Source of the DNA: Plasmopara viticola
Lineage: Eukaryota; Oomycota; Peronosporomycetes; Peronosporales; Peronosporaceae
Direction: 5' to 3'
Length of the DNA stretch: 64,000 nt
Assembly: GCA_001695595.3 (NCBI GenBank)
Contig: MBPM02000123.1
Span: forward strand, 85,552-149,551
A program made the translations under genes and the position numbers. Each line of letters begins with the position of its first letter. Position 1 is the first letter of the stretch. A model generated the notes under the pieces. It was not told the origin of the DNA. It ran no database searches and saw nothing but the letters and a program-made list of their open reading frames with translations. Below are positions 1 through 12,416 of the stretch, piece by piece.

Positions 1-3000
1 AGTGACGTGCCGGCGTGTAACGTCGTGTGGGTTGCGGATAGGGCTAGTAGGTTTTAATAAGAAATCTAACGCCAGCTTGTTCTTTCATAGTGCCCATATT
101 ATTTAGAGACCAAAAGCTGAAAGTCAGCTGGGAAGCTGGACTTTTCTTAAGCTTTTGATAACCGTAGATTTTCTTTTTGAATTCCCACTATATGAAAATT
201 GTTAGAAAAATAATTTCGGGTTCGTTGTGACACATTATCCAAATCATTCGCATTAATCGAGTTGCCTTTTAGGGTCCGTTGAACTATAGTGATAAATAAA
301 CCTAAGGGTGAACTAGAGTAGCCTGCTTGCGCAGATACACAACGGTTTTGCGTAGTTCAAAGGGAAGTGACCCAGCCAAAATTCTTTCCATTATGGAAGA
401 TTTTGTCATGGCGAACAAAGTCGAATCGTCCCATAATAACCACAACGGGTGGGGCAGTGCCGATACTGCTACCCCGAGAATCGCACTCAATTTAAGTGCG
501 TCCCATAAATATTAGGTGCAATATCTGCTGAGCTAGATCGACCTCAGCCAGTTCTGGTTTTGGCCAGATTTTCAATAGTCCCAAAACTAACTAAACGTCA
601 AAGGCGGTCTGGTTTGGGTAATAAGTTGCAACACGGCCGAACATTGTCCCATCGTCTGACGATAAGTATTTGCGTGTAACTCTTGAAGGACCGCGTGACC
701 AAAAGGCTTCGCCCGAAGGTGGTGAAAATTGGCCTCCACTCCCGCATCGAGTAAAACTCGGTGAAGACTTGGTTCGTTAGTGGTAGTATGTCCGATTTAG
801 TATATCAATTAAATGACCGCGCAGAATTGAGATAAACTAAATTCTTCAATGTTGCCTTAGTATACGTCTACGCTTAAAAATTTTTCGCTCAACTTTGTGG
901 CCGTTACAAAAAACGCGACAGACTGAGGTGGGTCCATAGTCGTGTGCCCGAGGATTTGGTCCGGCGGAATGGGTCCTTTCGAACCTTCATTAAGCCACTC
1001 ATAATATTTAGATAGGAGGTAGGTGGATATTTCCGTTATGTGGGAGGTAAATGCCGTTTTCCTCTGTCAGGGTGGCAACGGTACTAAAGACTCATTATTT
1101 TGGTGAAAAAAATGCGTGCACCGTAAAATCAGCCGCTGTATTTGAACCTGTCGGGAATTTTGGCTCGCCTTCATATGGCCAGACTGATTTCGGTCAAGCC
1201 ATAATCGTAGGCTCAATGTCTTCCATTGAAAAAACTGGACCTAGTCCTGAGTTAGAATGATCCCCATTATAAGGCTCACATTCCAACCCAGAATCGTCAA
1301 CCCTTGCCGAATGGTCACTTGAGTCACTCTCACTGTCATATACTGGCGGAATGCTTCCAGCATCATCGGAGTCATGACTTGGTTCCTCAGGCTCAGATTT
1401 GCGATTTTGGCCTGTAATTATCAATACCTTACTACAGTGTTTGGAGCTTCAAACACTGATTTGTTATACTGCATACTCGCGGTGGTATAAGTAGTTATAA
1501 ACCTTATTACTTACATATTAAAGCTTGAAGTATTAATTAGCCACCGTAGCCACCAGTTGCATGTATCCACTCAAGATTGCACGCTTTTTTATTAAAGATA
1601 GTACCCGATGCTAAAGCTGTTGTCCTATCGCTTTTTGTATCAACCATCAAACTAACTTTGACAGACAGACGATCACAAGCCTTGATGCTGAAATAATCCG
1701 AATACTATACTAATTATACTAACATGCAAGATATAAGAGACTAAAGACATATGTACACCCAAATGTTTGGTTCGACGACGACCTTTCCTTTTGCAGTCGG
1801 AACGCATTCGTATGAGCCTCAATCTTTAGTAAATTCTGTATAAATATGTGATACAATTTGCTTTACGTTTTGGTAAATTCCTTTGGTAGCAAAATAATAA
1901 TAGGCATTGCAAGTGGTAGAGGTCCTCGATGCATTGAAGCAATCTTGAGGAATGATTACGCTAAGATTACGCTCCGTTTTTCATATTCTAAATGAATTAC
2001 TGTCAATACCTTGTCGCGTTCTTATGAGTGCTATAGGATAACTTTATGTCCTTTCTTTTCAAGAATATTATTTATAGCAGCTTTGGACTCTCAGCAATCA
2101 GCGTAGTCTACAAAGAGAATGGATGGACCGTGACTGCAAATTAAATATTTGATTATTGGGGTCAAAACTAATATTATACGATTTCCCCACAATGGAAATT
2201 CTAATTAATTTCAAGCACATATAAAAAGGCAAAACGATCAACATTCCAAACTCAAATTATCAAAACAAAGACAAAAAGGCTACGTAGCAGTTGCACATTC
2301 TGACATCCGAGCTACATGTAAGCAAAGAGTATACATGCCAGACAATTGTACTGATCTGATTTAAATGTGCAATTTATTATGGCATACGATGTAAATATCA
2401 GCACTTGTGCATGAAACACTGCCGTACGATGTACTACGCATGATCACTCAGCCATTTCTTATGGCTTTTTACGCAAACCTCGCAAGCGGCGTCCATAAAT
2501 ATCGTTTACGCCATGATGAGCGTCAAGGTTCTAGCGCTTGCCGGAAGTAGATGGTTCCAACAAGCAAAACGATAAACTTACACCGCAAGTACTTGACACC
2601 CTTCCTATTAGTTGAGGCTCATTCTAAGCCACACATTAGATTGACGCGCTGCTATATTTTTTGACAGAAGGAACTCCACCGACTAAATTGGCTGCTATCT
2701 GACCCCAACTGAGACATTCATCGAGTCGAGCTCATGGCAATATGATAGCTCAACTTGGACTATATTTTTCTTCAACATATAAACTATCTCCTTAAAAAAG
2801 TATGCTACATTTGGGGCGTTACTTTGTCCAGCAATCAGTGTAATGTTGGTAATTTGAACGCAGGGGATCTCAACCGTGATATAGTGGACCAGGTTTGGAC
2901 GAAAACACAACACTTCATTAAGAAATAGCATCTTCGATCAGCTCATTTCTCGAAAGGGCACACTCCACTCATGACTTAACTGTTGTCACCGGCAGGTTTG

Positions 3001-4471
3001 CCGGTAACGGCCATCTCGCCATATTTTGCATTACTTTAAAAATGCATATGCATTAATACCATCCATACGAATAGACGATTGCAAAGTTTTGGACCAGAAG
3101 CAGAGTTCAGAAGCCCCATAGCCATGGGGAGCCAGGACATCTCAATGTTTGAACACAACCCAGAATGTGTAATTAGTAAGATGGAGTAAGGAGAAATAGT
3201 AGCCTTTAGAATGAGTGAATTAAATGGCCGAAGACCACCAGTAAGACAGTAGCAAGACAAGAATCCGCAAAAGCTTTCCATTTGATATCAATTTGCACCG
3301 AGCAACTGACACTCCCTCTCCTTTACTGACTTCGTCCCGCTCGCTTCTTAAGTCTTGTCCGACAACCGACCTTCAAAAGCATCCTCGACGACTATTACAC
3401 CTTACTACATGCGACGAAACATATGCAAGAAGTCTACATAAGTTCTGAGCGATGCCTAATATCGTTGGCACCGCTGGCTCGTCGGAACAAAACTATCTAG
3501 GTCGGACCAAGGACTTACTTACATAATTCCGGATGTCAAGTCCAGATCTCGTAGTCCCGATGAGTGTTACAAGCACCGAGAACAAGTCGCTCGTGTAGAC
3601 ATAAGTGGATGTGAGAACGAGCCATTCGACATGTCTATCTGACCTTCACAGAAGTATGGAGAAGGAGCATTCGAGACACGCGGTGATTGCAGCCGTTGTA
3701 TTGATGTGTACGACATGCTCGCGACGATGGACGGCGACGAAATGATGATACTGCTATATGGTGAAAAATAAACTACCGGCTATCTACTGTGTGTGATAAT
3801 TGATACTCTAACGCTCACGGATGGCGACGACTTTCTAGTTTTTATTATTGCGTATTTGGGAAAATTCGCGCTAATCTACCGCAGCTTTTTTAAATCATCC
3901 TATGCCGTAGTGCAAAACTTAAGAATCGGCATTTGCTTACACATTCCTACTAGGCGCTGCTCAAAACGAATCCTTCTGCGTGCGTCAAATTCTCTATCGC
4001 TTCACGAGCGGCCGGCATAAAGCCATATATGCGCCCTTTAATGTCTTTAAAGCCGTACATTATAAATAGGAGGGAGCTATGAGAGATAAAATTCCGTGCA
4101 CAGTACGCAAAGTCTAGCCTTGTGTGTATACGAACAGGAATACAATGTCGAGAATCATTGCCTTGGAAGTTGGCGGTTACGACATCACAGCCACGCTTTT
4201 AAGCTTTATTTACTCACTGCACCCAATCGTAAACCAAGAGAAATGTCCTAGGGGTTCCACATTGATAGAATGAGCGCAAAAACGAGCGCCTGGCAGTGGT
4301 TTCCATTTTTATTGTCTTACTGATCGTTTACTCTATAGAGTTTTTCGGCACATTGACAATTTATACTTAGCTTCAGCACAATTACCTTTTCTTGCCGATA
4401 GGTGTGGAAACCACAAATTTACGTGCACCACGCGTAGATCGAAAACTTCTTCAATTCTAACTTTAGGCCTT
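1..4471. other. Gene-poor stretch, nothing recognised
   Basis: No open frame here exceeds about 80 codons and none resembles a family I know. The DNA is AT-rich, with stops in all frames. One minus-strand frame at 1194-1424 encodes a very acidic, Ser/Asp/Glu-rich peptide with SDSESDSSD-like composition; that bias is unusual for random sequence and could be a scrap of a former gene, but nothing else supports it. I see no terminal repeats, RNA gene or tandem array. Confidence 0.6.
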
Positions 4472-7090
4472 ATGGTTGGCGAGGTGGCGTACGTGCAGCT
4501 GTCCGGGGTCTCTTCCTCGGCAACGCTGGGGCTGTACGCCGGCATACCACCACAAGAGTTGCAGCAAGTGGTGCGCGTAGCCTTAAACTCTCATACGGGT
4601 GTCTGTGTCGGCTTCCAAGCGGCGCGTGCGGGACGAAAGAAGCGCCATTCGAACTCGATTCAGCGCCTTGTGCCACTCTCTGTAGCTTGCAAAGTGCCCG
4701 AACTGCTTACAGGACGCGTCTCTGCTTTATTTGCACCATCTGGAGCTATGCAACCTACTGTCGAGCCGCACATTACGGCTTCAAAGGGTTCGACCGACCT
4801 TCAGAGGCTTCATAAACTACTACAGGCGCTAATAAACGAGTTGCACCTCAGCAGCTTTGAGTCAGCTATGCTCTATGATTTGTGTGAGCAGCAGAGTGCT
4901 CACGTTTTCACGGCAATGGCTACAAACACATCGGTGGACGAGAAAAAGCGCTTTTTGCTGCGTTTGCTGCGTCCCGACGACGCGAGCAAGCTCGAGCATA
5001 AAGTGCAGACTCCGAGAAGAAGGGATAAGAAAGATCAAGGCGTGAATGCGCTTTATACCGAGGTCATTGCCATGAAAGTTGCCGCTATTGGCCGAAAAGT
5101 CTCGAACCCGCCAGTGCAGCTGCAAGTGTTGTCTTTGAGTCGAGAAGATTGGAGCATTACGAGTTTGCATCAAGTTGGAGACACGATCAAGTTGCTGGAA
5201 GTCGTCGAGAAATTACTGGACAGACACGTGGTGCCTGAGGACCATGGGGCACACTTGTTGGCGCTCGTGTTGGAGCAACATCCTGTGCTTTGGAGTGCTT
5301 TCCACAGCTACAAGAACGACAGAAGTAGTTTATCGGACTTGGAGACGACGGCAAAGCGATTGGCGGCGTTGAAGATTAATTTGTCCACGCCAAGATCTAC
5401 GAATCCTATCGATACGATACCAAAGGGGATGGATACGAAAGAGAACGCACTTGTGGTCGTGGAGACACTGTACGATCAACGAATGTTGACGAAGTTGGAG
5501 CTGGATATTCTGATGGCGTTGTTGACACAGAATGATTCGCAAGTGCAGCAACTGATTCGGGACTTTCAGTCAAGTGAGGTTGACGACATGGCACCATTAC
5601 GCGACTCGTTAGTGCGAATTGTCGAGGAGTTGACGATGGAAGTAGGTGACGACGAAAAGGCAGCTGCTGCGTTTGCCAATGGGCTGGACGATGCAATGCG
5701 AGACGACGCGCTTGAAGCGAGGGACGTGGACGCTCGTGATATGGTCGGATGGCAGCGGCATTTGACCGTGTTGCTGCAACAGTGGCACGCTCGTGACGCA
5801 CTGACTGCCGTCGCGGCAAGGACGTTGCAACGGATGATTGCGCAACGCCACAATCTGTTGGAAAGTGCGTACGAAGTGTTTGCAACGGACGCCGATGCAA
5901 CAGAGCTCTTGGATACGTTGCAGCGTGTGGCCAAGTTGCAACACGAGATGGAAGCGAGTCAGATTGGGCAAATCAATGGTCTTGACCGTGGGGCCGAGCG
6001 CGACGTGCAACTCGAAGACGTCGTGCAACAGATGCAAGAGCGTGGGAGTATCCAAGTGGAGGATGCCACGGGTCTCTTACGGCTCTTTCACGGCGGCAAC
6101 GAAGCGCTTCGGGCTGCGAATGAAGCGTTTCGAGCGGACGACGACGTTCACGAACTGGAAGAGACGTTGCTGCTTGTGGTGAAACACGCACGGTTCGGGA
6201 GCGATGGGAAGGAGAGTGAAGCAGTGGATGAAGTGGAAAGGGGATGTCGCGTATTGGCCGAATTTGGACGCAGTGGCCGCTTGAGGTTGTGGCAGATTCA
6301 GTTGTTGATCTCGTTGGTCAAAGGCCGCGATCCTCGTTTCCTGGCTGCCATGGACGTGTACGAGGAAGACTGTAACGTCGAGGACTTTGTCGAGACGTTA
6401 GTCATTTTGGCGCCATTGGCCGCGAGGGAGCAACACTTTCATGCTTTGGTGCACGACTGGATCCTCTCGTTTGTCGAACGTGATCAATTGTCGCGTACGG
6501 AAGCCGAGCGGCTGTTGCAGCTGGCTGAAGCGCGCGACCATCGTCTTGCTGCCGCTTTTGTCGTGTTTCTAAGTGACAACAACAAGGATGGGTTTGTGAA
6601 TCAATTGAGACAATGTGCGAGTGTAGAAACGCAAGGGGGAGGGGAGGAAGAGCGTGATGGCTTGGCGCTGTTGAAGGTGTTGGAAGAGCAGCACATTGTG
6701 TCGTGTGAAGAACGCAAAGCGATGGAAGCATTACTCGGCAGTGGCGAGATGAGGATGTTGGCCGCGATGGACGTTGTCGCAGAGACGCAGGACGTCGACG
6801 ACTTTGTCGACACTGCTCGTCGCATCTTGGCAAGAGTACAGGCGAAACAAGCCGCACGAGACGAGAGAGCAGAGCTTGCGATAAAACTTGCTGGCACGAA
6901 CTCGAACGTTGGTGAGAAAGAAGCGCTTGTTGAGACGGAGGAGGTGGCTGCGTGTTCGGTCGTTGCAGAGTGTGGTTCGCTCGCAGACACGCAAGTGCTG
7001 CAGGAAGAAGCGGCTTTTGATGCGCAAGTGACGGAGACTGGCGACGAGGAGCAAGCGGCTAGCGCGGACGAGCAAGCCGCAGCTTCTTAG
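4472..7090 (+). CDS. Conserved-type helical-repeat protein, function unknown
   Basis: This is a single uninterrupted 872-codon frame, GC-richer than its surroundings. I do not recognise the family. From about residue 130 to 790 it contains some eight related alpha-helical units, roughly at 133-166, 260-297, 343-385, 448-487, 531-572, 609-647, 678-715 and 748-790. Each has the pattern hydrophobic helix, a short charged stretch, then AAxxVY/F-like residues, a D/E cluster and a second helix (for example RFLAAMDVYEEDCNVEDFVE near 622-641). The spacing suggests a solenoid scaffold. The first 92 residues are basic and lack repeats, so Met93 (position 4748) is an alternative start. The last 80 residues are acidic, Glu/Ala-rich and probably disordered. 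No signal peptide or membrane segment is seen. It converges on the ankyrin gene, with about 100 bp between the stops. Confidence 0.85.
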   Translation: MVGEVAYVQLSGVSSSATLGLYAGIPPQELQQVVRVALNSHTGVCVGFQAARAGRKKRHSNSIQRLVPLSVACKVPELLTGRVSALFAPSGAMQPTVEPHITASKGSTDLQRLHKLLQALINELHLSSFESAMLYDLCEQQSAHVFTAMATNTSVDEKKRFLLRLLRPDDASKLEHKVQTPRRRDKKDQGVNALYTEVIAMKVAAIGRKVSNPPVQLQVLSLSREDWSITSLHQVGDTIKLLEVVEKLLDRHVVPEDHGAHLLALVLEQHPVLWSAFHSYKNDRSSLSDLETTAKRLAALKINLSTPRSTNPIDTIPKGMDTKENALVVVETLYDQRMLTKLELDILMALLTQNDSQVQQLIRDFQSSEVDDMAPLRDSLVRIVEELTMEVGDDEKAAAAFANGLDDAMRDDALEARDVDARDMVGWQRHLTVLLQQWHARDALTAVAARTLQRMIAQRHNLLESAYEVFATDADATELLDTLQRVAKLQHEMEASQIGQINGLDRGAERDVQLEDVVQQMQERGSIQVEDATGLLRLFHGGNEALRAANEAFRADDDVHELEETLLLVVKHARFGSDGKESEAVDEVERGCRVLAEFGRSGRLRLWQIQLLISLVKGRDPRFLAAMDVYEEDCNVEDFVETLVILAPLAAREQHFHALVHDWILSFVERDQLSRTEAERLLQLAEARDHRLAAAFVVFLSDNNKDGFVNQLRQCASVETQGGGEEERDGLALLKVLEEQHIVSCEERKAMEALLGSGEMRMLAAMDVVAETQDVDDFVDTARRILARVQAKQAARDERAELAIKLAGTNSNVGEKEALVETEEVAACSVVAECGSLADTQVLQEEAAFDAQVTETGDEEQAASADEQAAAS

Positions 7091-7192
7091 GATTGAACCA
7101 AGCGCTATTTTTATAAAAAGACTACGAATTACTAAAACACTCGTACTACCGTGCTAATTTAAGCTTAAACAACAACAATAAGGGTCTAAAGT

Positions 7193-8092
7193 TCACCATG
7201 ACCGCATGAGGCCGCAGAACGACACGGCTTGGCCTTGCTTCCTCGAACTGTCGTTCATGCGCTCGAGCGTCTTGTGCTGCGTCCTGAAATAGCCCCATTT
7301 CTCTTCCACGTCGCGGGCTTCCACGGTCTTTCGCAAGAAATGCGCAATGGCGCCGTGGGCGTTCATCAGTGACGTAGGGTACGCAGCGCGAAGCTCCGCG
7401 GACGAGCACACGTCCGCCACGAGTTTCACCACTTCAACTTGGCCTGACGCCACTGCAACCTTGAGTGCACGACTGACGTTCGCTTGTTGCAGTTTGACCG
7501 TCAACAGCAACTTCACAACAGGCAGCGACCCTCTGGCCGCGGCTTCTTCAAGCGCACGTCCCACATAAAACCAGCTACAATTTTCGCGCAACAGCGCACG
7601 CAAGGTACTCGTCTCTTCGGCAGCGGCGACTGCTTGGATCCCATACGTGATGACGTACGGGATCGAGTCCGCCTGTGCCCGGTTGTGGCGACAGAGCCAC
7701 TTGACAATGTCAAAGTGGCCATTTATTGCCGCAGCGTTGAGTGCACCACTCGAACATCGGCCAATATAGTGATGACAGAGCCACCGAACGACTTTCAAGT
7801 GCCCGTTTCGGGCGGCGCCGTCCAGTGCGGCGATTGAACAGCCTTCGTTTCGAACGACCGACAGCCACTTGACGAGATCGAGTCGACCTCGCGCGGCGGC
7901 GCCGTCCATTGCGCGGGTCGTCCACTTTCGAGTTGCACCATGAGTGCGGACAATGTACCGACAATCGCTGTAGACCGCAGCATCAATCGTGTCCGGCATC
8001 AACAAGTCGTTGATACATCGCACAACATGCGCTAACGCCTTAATGGACTCGGGGAGTGCAAGCGTGACAGCTACGAGGTGGGGGGAGTCCAT
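7193..8092 (-). CDS. Ankyrin-repeat protein
   Basis: This is a 299-codon intronless frame. Ankyrin-type units recur through its middle, each with a G-H/R-x-(D/K)-(V/I)-V-K/R-W-L core: GRLDLVKWL, GHLKVVRWL, GHFDIVKWL, then more diverged GSLPVVKLLL and GQVEVVKLV. Each is preceded by an AxxxAAxxG helix start (AMDGAAARG, ALDGAARNG, ALNAAAING). The WL variant is common in the large oomycete and giant-virus ankyrin families. The N-terminal ~60 residues (Ser-Pro-His-Leu-Val onwards) look like a leader domain without repeats, and the C-terminal ~60 are charged. The likely role is protein-protein interaction; no catalytic or membrane features are seen. A good oomycete initiator lies 16-32 bp upstream of the ATG, supporting this start. 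It converges with the helical-repeat gene. Confidence 0.85.
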   Translation of the reverse strand: MDSPHLVAVTLALPESIKALAHVVRCINDLLMPDTIDAAVYSDCRYIVRTHGATRKWTTRAMDGAAARGRLDLVKWLSVVRNEGCSIAALDGAARNGHLKVVRWLCHHYIGRCSSGALNAAAINGHFDIVKWLCRHNRAQADSIPYVITYGIQAVAAAEETSTLRALLRENCSWFYVGRALEEAAARGSLPVVKLLLTVKLQQANVSRALKVAVASGQVEVVKLVADVCSSAELRAAYPTSLMNAHGAIAHFLRKTVEARDVEEKWGYFRTQHKTLERMNDSSRKQGQAVSFCGLMRSW

Positions 8093-8107
8093 GGCGATGG
8101 TCGGGTT

Positions 8108-8124
8108 ACAAAATGAGGGATTGA
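8108..8124 (-). promoter_or_regulatory. Oomycete Inr/FPR-like core promoter of the ankyrin gene
   Basis: Read on the minus strand the bases are TCAATCCCTCATTTTGT, close to the oomycete initiator plus flanking promoter region (TCATTYY followed by CA-T-rich). It ends 16 bp before the ATG at 8092, a usual spacing for compact oomycete leaders. Confidence 0.45.
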
Positions 8125-8388
8125 GTCACGAGATCCTTTGGCTCTTGGGACGTGACGTCCAAATCTCTGCGACCTCCTCATACAGGAGGCTAGACTATTG
8201 GCACCTGCTCTATGGGGCTAGAGGGTGACAATCGTGTCAAATTTGGTCGCAACGAATTAAGCGACAAGTTAGCCGTTGGGTGAGGCTTAAATCCATGTTG
8301 AGCTTGAAACGAGGATGGTGAAACTGAGTTGGTGAGCGAGATGACGAACGACTTGAGTCGCTAATTATGACACGATTGATTACGTACG

Positions 8389-9537
8389 TTTTCGGAAAAG
8401 GTTGGGGTGACGCCCTCCTTCCAAGCGCGGGGGCTTAATGCTCGCGCGCTTCGGGCAGGTGCTCTCGGGCATCTGCAGGTCTCTAACGAGTCTCACCCTC
8501 GACGCGACGGTCTCCAGCACCAGGCCAAACCCCCTTCCACGCCCTTAATCGCGCCAACCGCATCCGGATTGGCTCCTTTAATGTGAATTCTCTAGGTTCG
8601 AAGCGCAAGAAGCACGTAACACTCCCCGAAGATCTCCGGCGCTACCGCGTCGATATCCTTGGCCTCCGCGAAACCAAGATCTACGATAGAGGTGAGCACC
8701 GCATTGATGACTTCCTTCTAACCCTGAAAAAAAAAAAAACGAAGCCAAGACCGAAGTCACCGAAATCCGCCGCCACTGCAACCCGTCGGGCGCCACTCGA
8801 CACGCCCGATCCCGAGAAGAAACCTGGCACCACACTAAGAAGCTCGGAACACTCCTCGGCGATATTAAAGATCTATCCCGACGCAAGTCCCTGGCCACCC
8901 TCGCGCTCCACCGCCTCTGGTCCGTCTGGCTCCGCCCCACGTTCATCTCACCCAAGACACGCATTCGATTGTACAACACCTACGTTCTACCGATTCTGCT
9001 GTACAACTGGGCTCTTACCAAGTCAGAGCTCCACGGCCTCGAGAGTTTCCATCGCCGCCAGCTTCGCTACGCTCTTGGCTATCGCTACCCCCGACCCATT
9101 TCGAATGCAAGATTCTACGACCTCTGTGATGAGCGGCCGCTGAGACTACGACTGACACAAGCTCGCTGGCGCCTGTTTGGCCATGTACTTCGCCGCTATC
9201 CCGACATTCCAGCTGACCTCCAGATGCGTGCCTACTTCTTCTCCACCGCAGCAAAATGGCGCGGACGTCCCCGCACCACGCTCCCCTCGACACTCGACCA
9301 CAACCTTGTTTCCCGTGGCTCCGGCTTTCGACTCCGGACAGCACAAGACCTCGAAGTGGTACGTACCCTTGCACAAGACCGATAGAAATGGAAGACCCAT
9401 TTGACCTCGGTGCTGGATGCACTGCCCGCCGAACGAGACTCGACGTATGCGGACACCACTCTATGCCGTGGACTAGCCAGACTGAGCCTAGCACGTGCAT
9501 ACCTTGGCAACGCGATAACGTAATACATTACATTACA
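8389..9537 (+). mobile_element. Internally deleted non-LTR (LINE) retroelement, copy 1
   Basis: The element runs between two copies of TGATTACGTACG (8377-8388 and 9538-9549), a 12-bp target-site duplication, and ends in a short ACATT-type repeat tail. The 5' part encodes the beginning of an endonuclease/exonuclease/phosphatase domain (RIGSFNVNSLGS, then VDILGLRETK). It then jumps, at an A-run near 8727-8739, to the C-terminal tail of a LINE reverse transcriptase (RLYNTYVLPILLYN, then a conserved RWRLFGHVLRR segment). The catalytic polymerase core is absent. Compared with copy 2 it has lost 7 bp near 9009, shifting the frame, and has a stop at 9383-9385. It is non-autonomous and pseudogenic. 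Confidence 0.85.
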
Positions 9538-9549
9538 TGATTACGTACG

Positions 9550-12416
9550 CCCTTATTTTTTTTTCCTGTCAATTTTTCAGGCTTAAAATTAGACCAGAAT
9601 GTCTCACCGCAATGAAGCCACGTTCTAAGAATTTACGTTTGCAAATTTTGGGTAATGTATATCTCATTCTGATTTTTTTTCTTTATTTCCGTGTAATGTA
9701 CCGGTAAATAGCATTTTTCTCAGGCCTGGAAATATTCGTATAACGGCTGTAAGTCGGCAATAGAGCTCGTGAGCTTGTCAAAGAATAGGGTGAAAGAGGG
9801 CAAGGTTACAGCCACCATTTGGTAGTCAATGGCTTGATGCAAATCAGCTGACATTGTTGTTGAAGAAGTGTGATTTAAGACACAAAACAATCTCGTTGTA
9901 CCTTGCAGACAATATATACAAGCATCTGCTAAAGTCGAAGGATCGCATTACGATGATGGGCGCAAAACAGAGTTACTGAGGAGGTTTCTGACTCAGTAAA
10001 AGGCTTGGAGCTTGAGACATATGTACGCCTTAATGGGAAGTTAGTATACAGATGTCTGAGGAGGCGCATAATGTAGTTAGATCTAAGGCCACTAGACCTT
10101 GAACTATACAAACACGTGTATTGTGTTGGCTGCCAATGTAGCTCGATTTCCTCAGCCGCGCCGTTTGAGTAGTCTTCAGTCATCGTTATAACTCAATAAA
10201 TTCGAACTGATTAAAATCAGCTAGTGAAGCCATAATGATCTGGTCAAATGATTTTAAAACAATTTATTACGCAAATTTTGGATCTACTATTTGTATAGCC
10301 TGAATAAATTCCATTATTAAGAGCGTAACTCCTACTGTTGCAGAAAAGGTGCAAGATAGTTTACCATAAATCGTTCCCTATCCCCGGCTTATTAAGATGT
10401 CTCCTATGCAACTGATTGTGATTATCTTTGTGTTGTCCTACTACAAATCTGCCCAAGCTCGATCTTTGTCGTGTCAGCTCCGTCGTCACCTTCCAGCTCT
10501 GAAGATTCGATCGGTCCTTGACACCTGAGCATAAAATCACTTATATAGGGCTACGTAGAGCTAAGTATGCGAGAGACAAGGAGAGGGGAACAAGAGCTCC
10601 AGAATCTACACCATTCGTCCTTACGCTTTAGCCACCAACTTGTACAAAGCTGGCTGCACCGTAATCGACAACACAGGTAGAATCTAAAAGTTACCACGAA
10701 CCACTATCACAAGTATTCACAAAATTCAGGTTCAGTCTTGGCGCTGCTCTGTCGACTATATTTCGAACACGTTCTATTACATATTTTCAGATGTCAGTTA
10801 AAGCTCTGCATCATCGTTGTTGTCGTTACTTTGTAAGGCGAAATTTCATTGAGGTTGATGGTGTGTCAAAGTTCGGCCTATAAGATTTTGCCTTCATTGT
10901 CTTTGTCAACCAAGTCACTCAAAAATAATCATGAGTTTGCATATTGAATTTGCACCACAGCATCGCTAATGGTACGCACTTCTGTATTAAGTGTTGCCAT
11001 TACAGCTTCTTACAAAGCAATCATCCGGTGCGATCTCGAAATTGCTGAAATCTGGATACACAGCTTCGATGATACAGTCGAGTTCGGTCCTATTCACATT
11101 AAAAAAATAGTCTACGTCCTCAGCATTTCTCGAAAAACAGGTCATTTATAGCTTGGTACATCGACGGGTTCACTTCGTGCCATCCTACTCCCAATTCAGA
11201 AAACTCGGGTCTATAAATCAGTCTTTAGCAGTGCCTGGCCCCGACCTGGGTGGCACGCTACTCCAGCTCGCTCCACTACTGGCCGATTCGGTCTTGCCAA
11301 GAAAAGTTATTCGGTGTGCGGCGTGGAGGTCCAGAAGTACGATTTAGTACAAGTCTTTGGCTTTATCATTCAGTGTGTCGTTAAAATTTGCGCATTTTTA
11401 TTGCTATTGTGACATTGGGTCATGTCAGTCGCAGATTAGAGTTGGGCAAACCGCTACCGCATAGTGCTTTTCCGGCAGGTCAAAAGCAGCATATAAAAAG
11501 CCAGCACACAAGACGCTACTTTGGTTTACGGAGACCCTCCCTTACAAAAATGCGTTGTCAGGCAGCACTCAAGCTCGAGACAGAACAAAATATTGTGCAG
11601 ATTGCAAGAACCTGGTTATACAATGAGATCGATGGGTACTTCATGTACGGGGCGAATAAACCTAGCTCGTAAATATAGGAGCCCGTGACTCTTGGTGCAG
11701 CATAACGGGGCGTTCGTCATGCAAGTCGTGATAATGGGGTCAACTTTTCGGAAATCGCTACACATAAAAATGCTGTTACTGTATCGTTAGACTGGATACT
11801 ATGGAAGTAGCAGTGTACTCCATTCAATTCTTAGTCCTGTCATTATCAATTCGTCAGTTAAACTCCTGCATGTCATAAATCTTGTTAACACAGGATCATT
11901 TTTTTCGATAGACACACTAACAGTGCATTATTGCAGACTCGTCTCTCAAATTTGCCGCCTTAAAAACATCGAAACGTCATAATTGCATGAGCTAGTCTTA
12001 TATCATCACGTGTCGTACCACACAGCCCACATGCAGCATCTAAACCGAGCTTTTGTTGAAGCTAATAGCATTGCAGGCGTACAATGCAATGTTGCCTATG
12101 GAAATGGCTTTGAGCCAGCGATGATAATAAGAAATTGCACGAAACTGAGCGAGAAGTATTGGGTAGACGCAGTACGACCGCACTTTGGATACGGGTCTAG
12201 ATCACTTTTTACTATTAGGACATGGCTACCCGTGCAACCAAATTCTTTTCGTCTATCGAAGATGATATTTTTTTGAACACGTGCTTGCGTGAGCAAAAAT
12301 GCACCGTGTATGTCGTCCGTAGGCCCCCAAATTTCGTGCCAGCAAAACAAATAACCGTGCGAGTTACAATTGTCGAGTAAGTTGCCAAATAGCCCCAACG
12401 CTCTGAGATTTAGTAA
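9550..12416. other. Gene-poor stretch, nothing recognised
   Basis: There are only short frames (under 101 codons) with no recognisable motifs. The sequence is AT-rich with several T-runs. No terminal repeats, tRNA or rRNA signals were found. Confidence 0.55.

Noticed and set aside
4862..6990. Many long frames antisense or out of frame within the 872-codon gene
   Set aside because: They have no family motifs and mirror the GC-rich codon pattern of the real gene.
11983..12398. Possible Copia integrase scrap (KYWVDAV-like)
   Set aside because: The similarity is a few residues only and not continued on either side.
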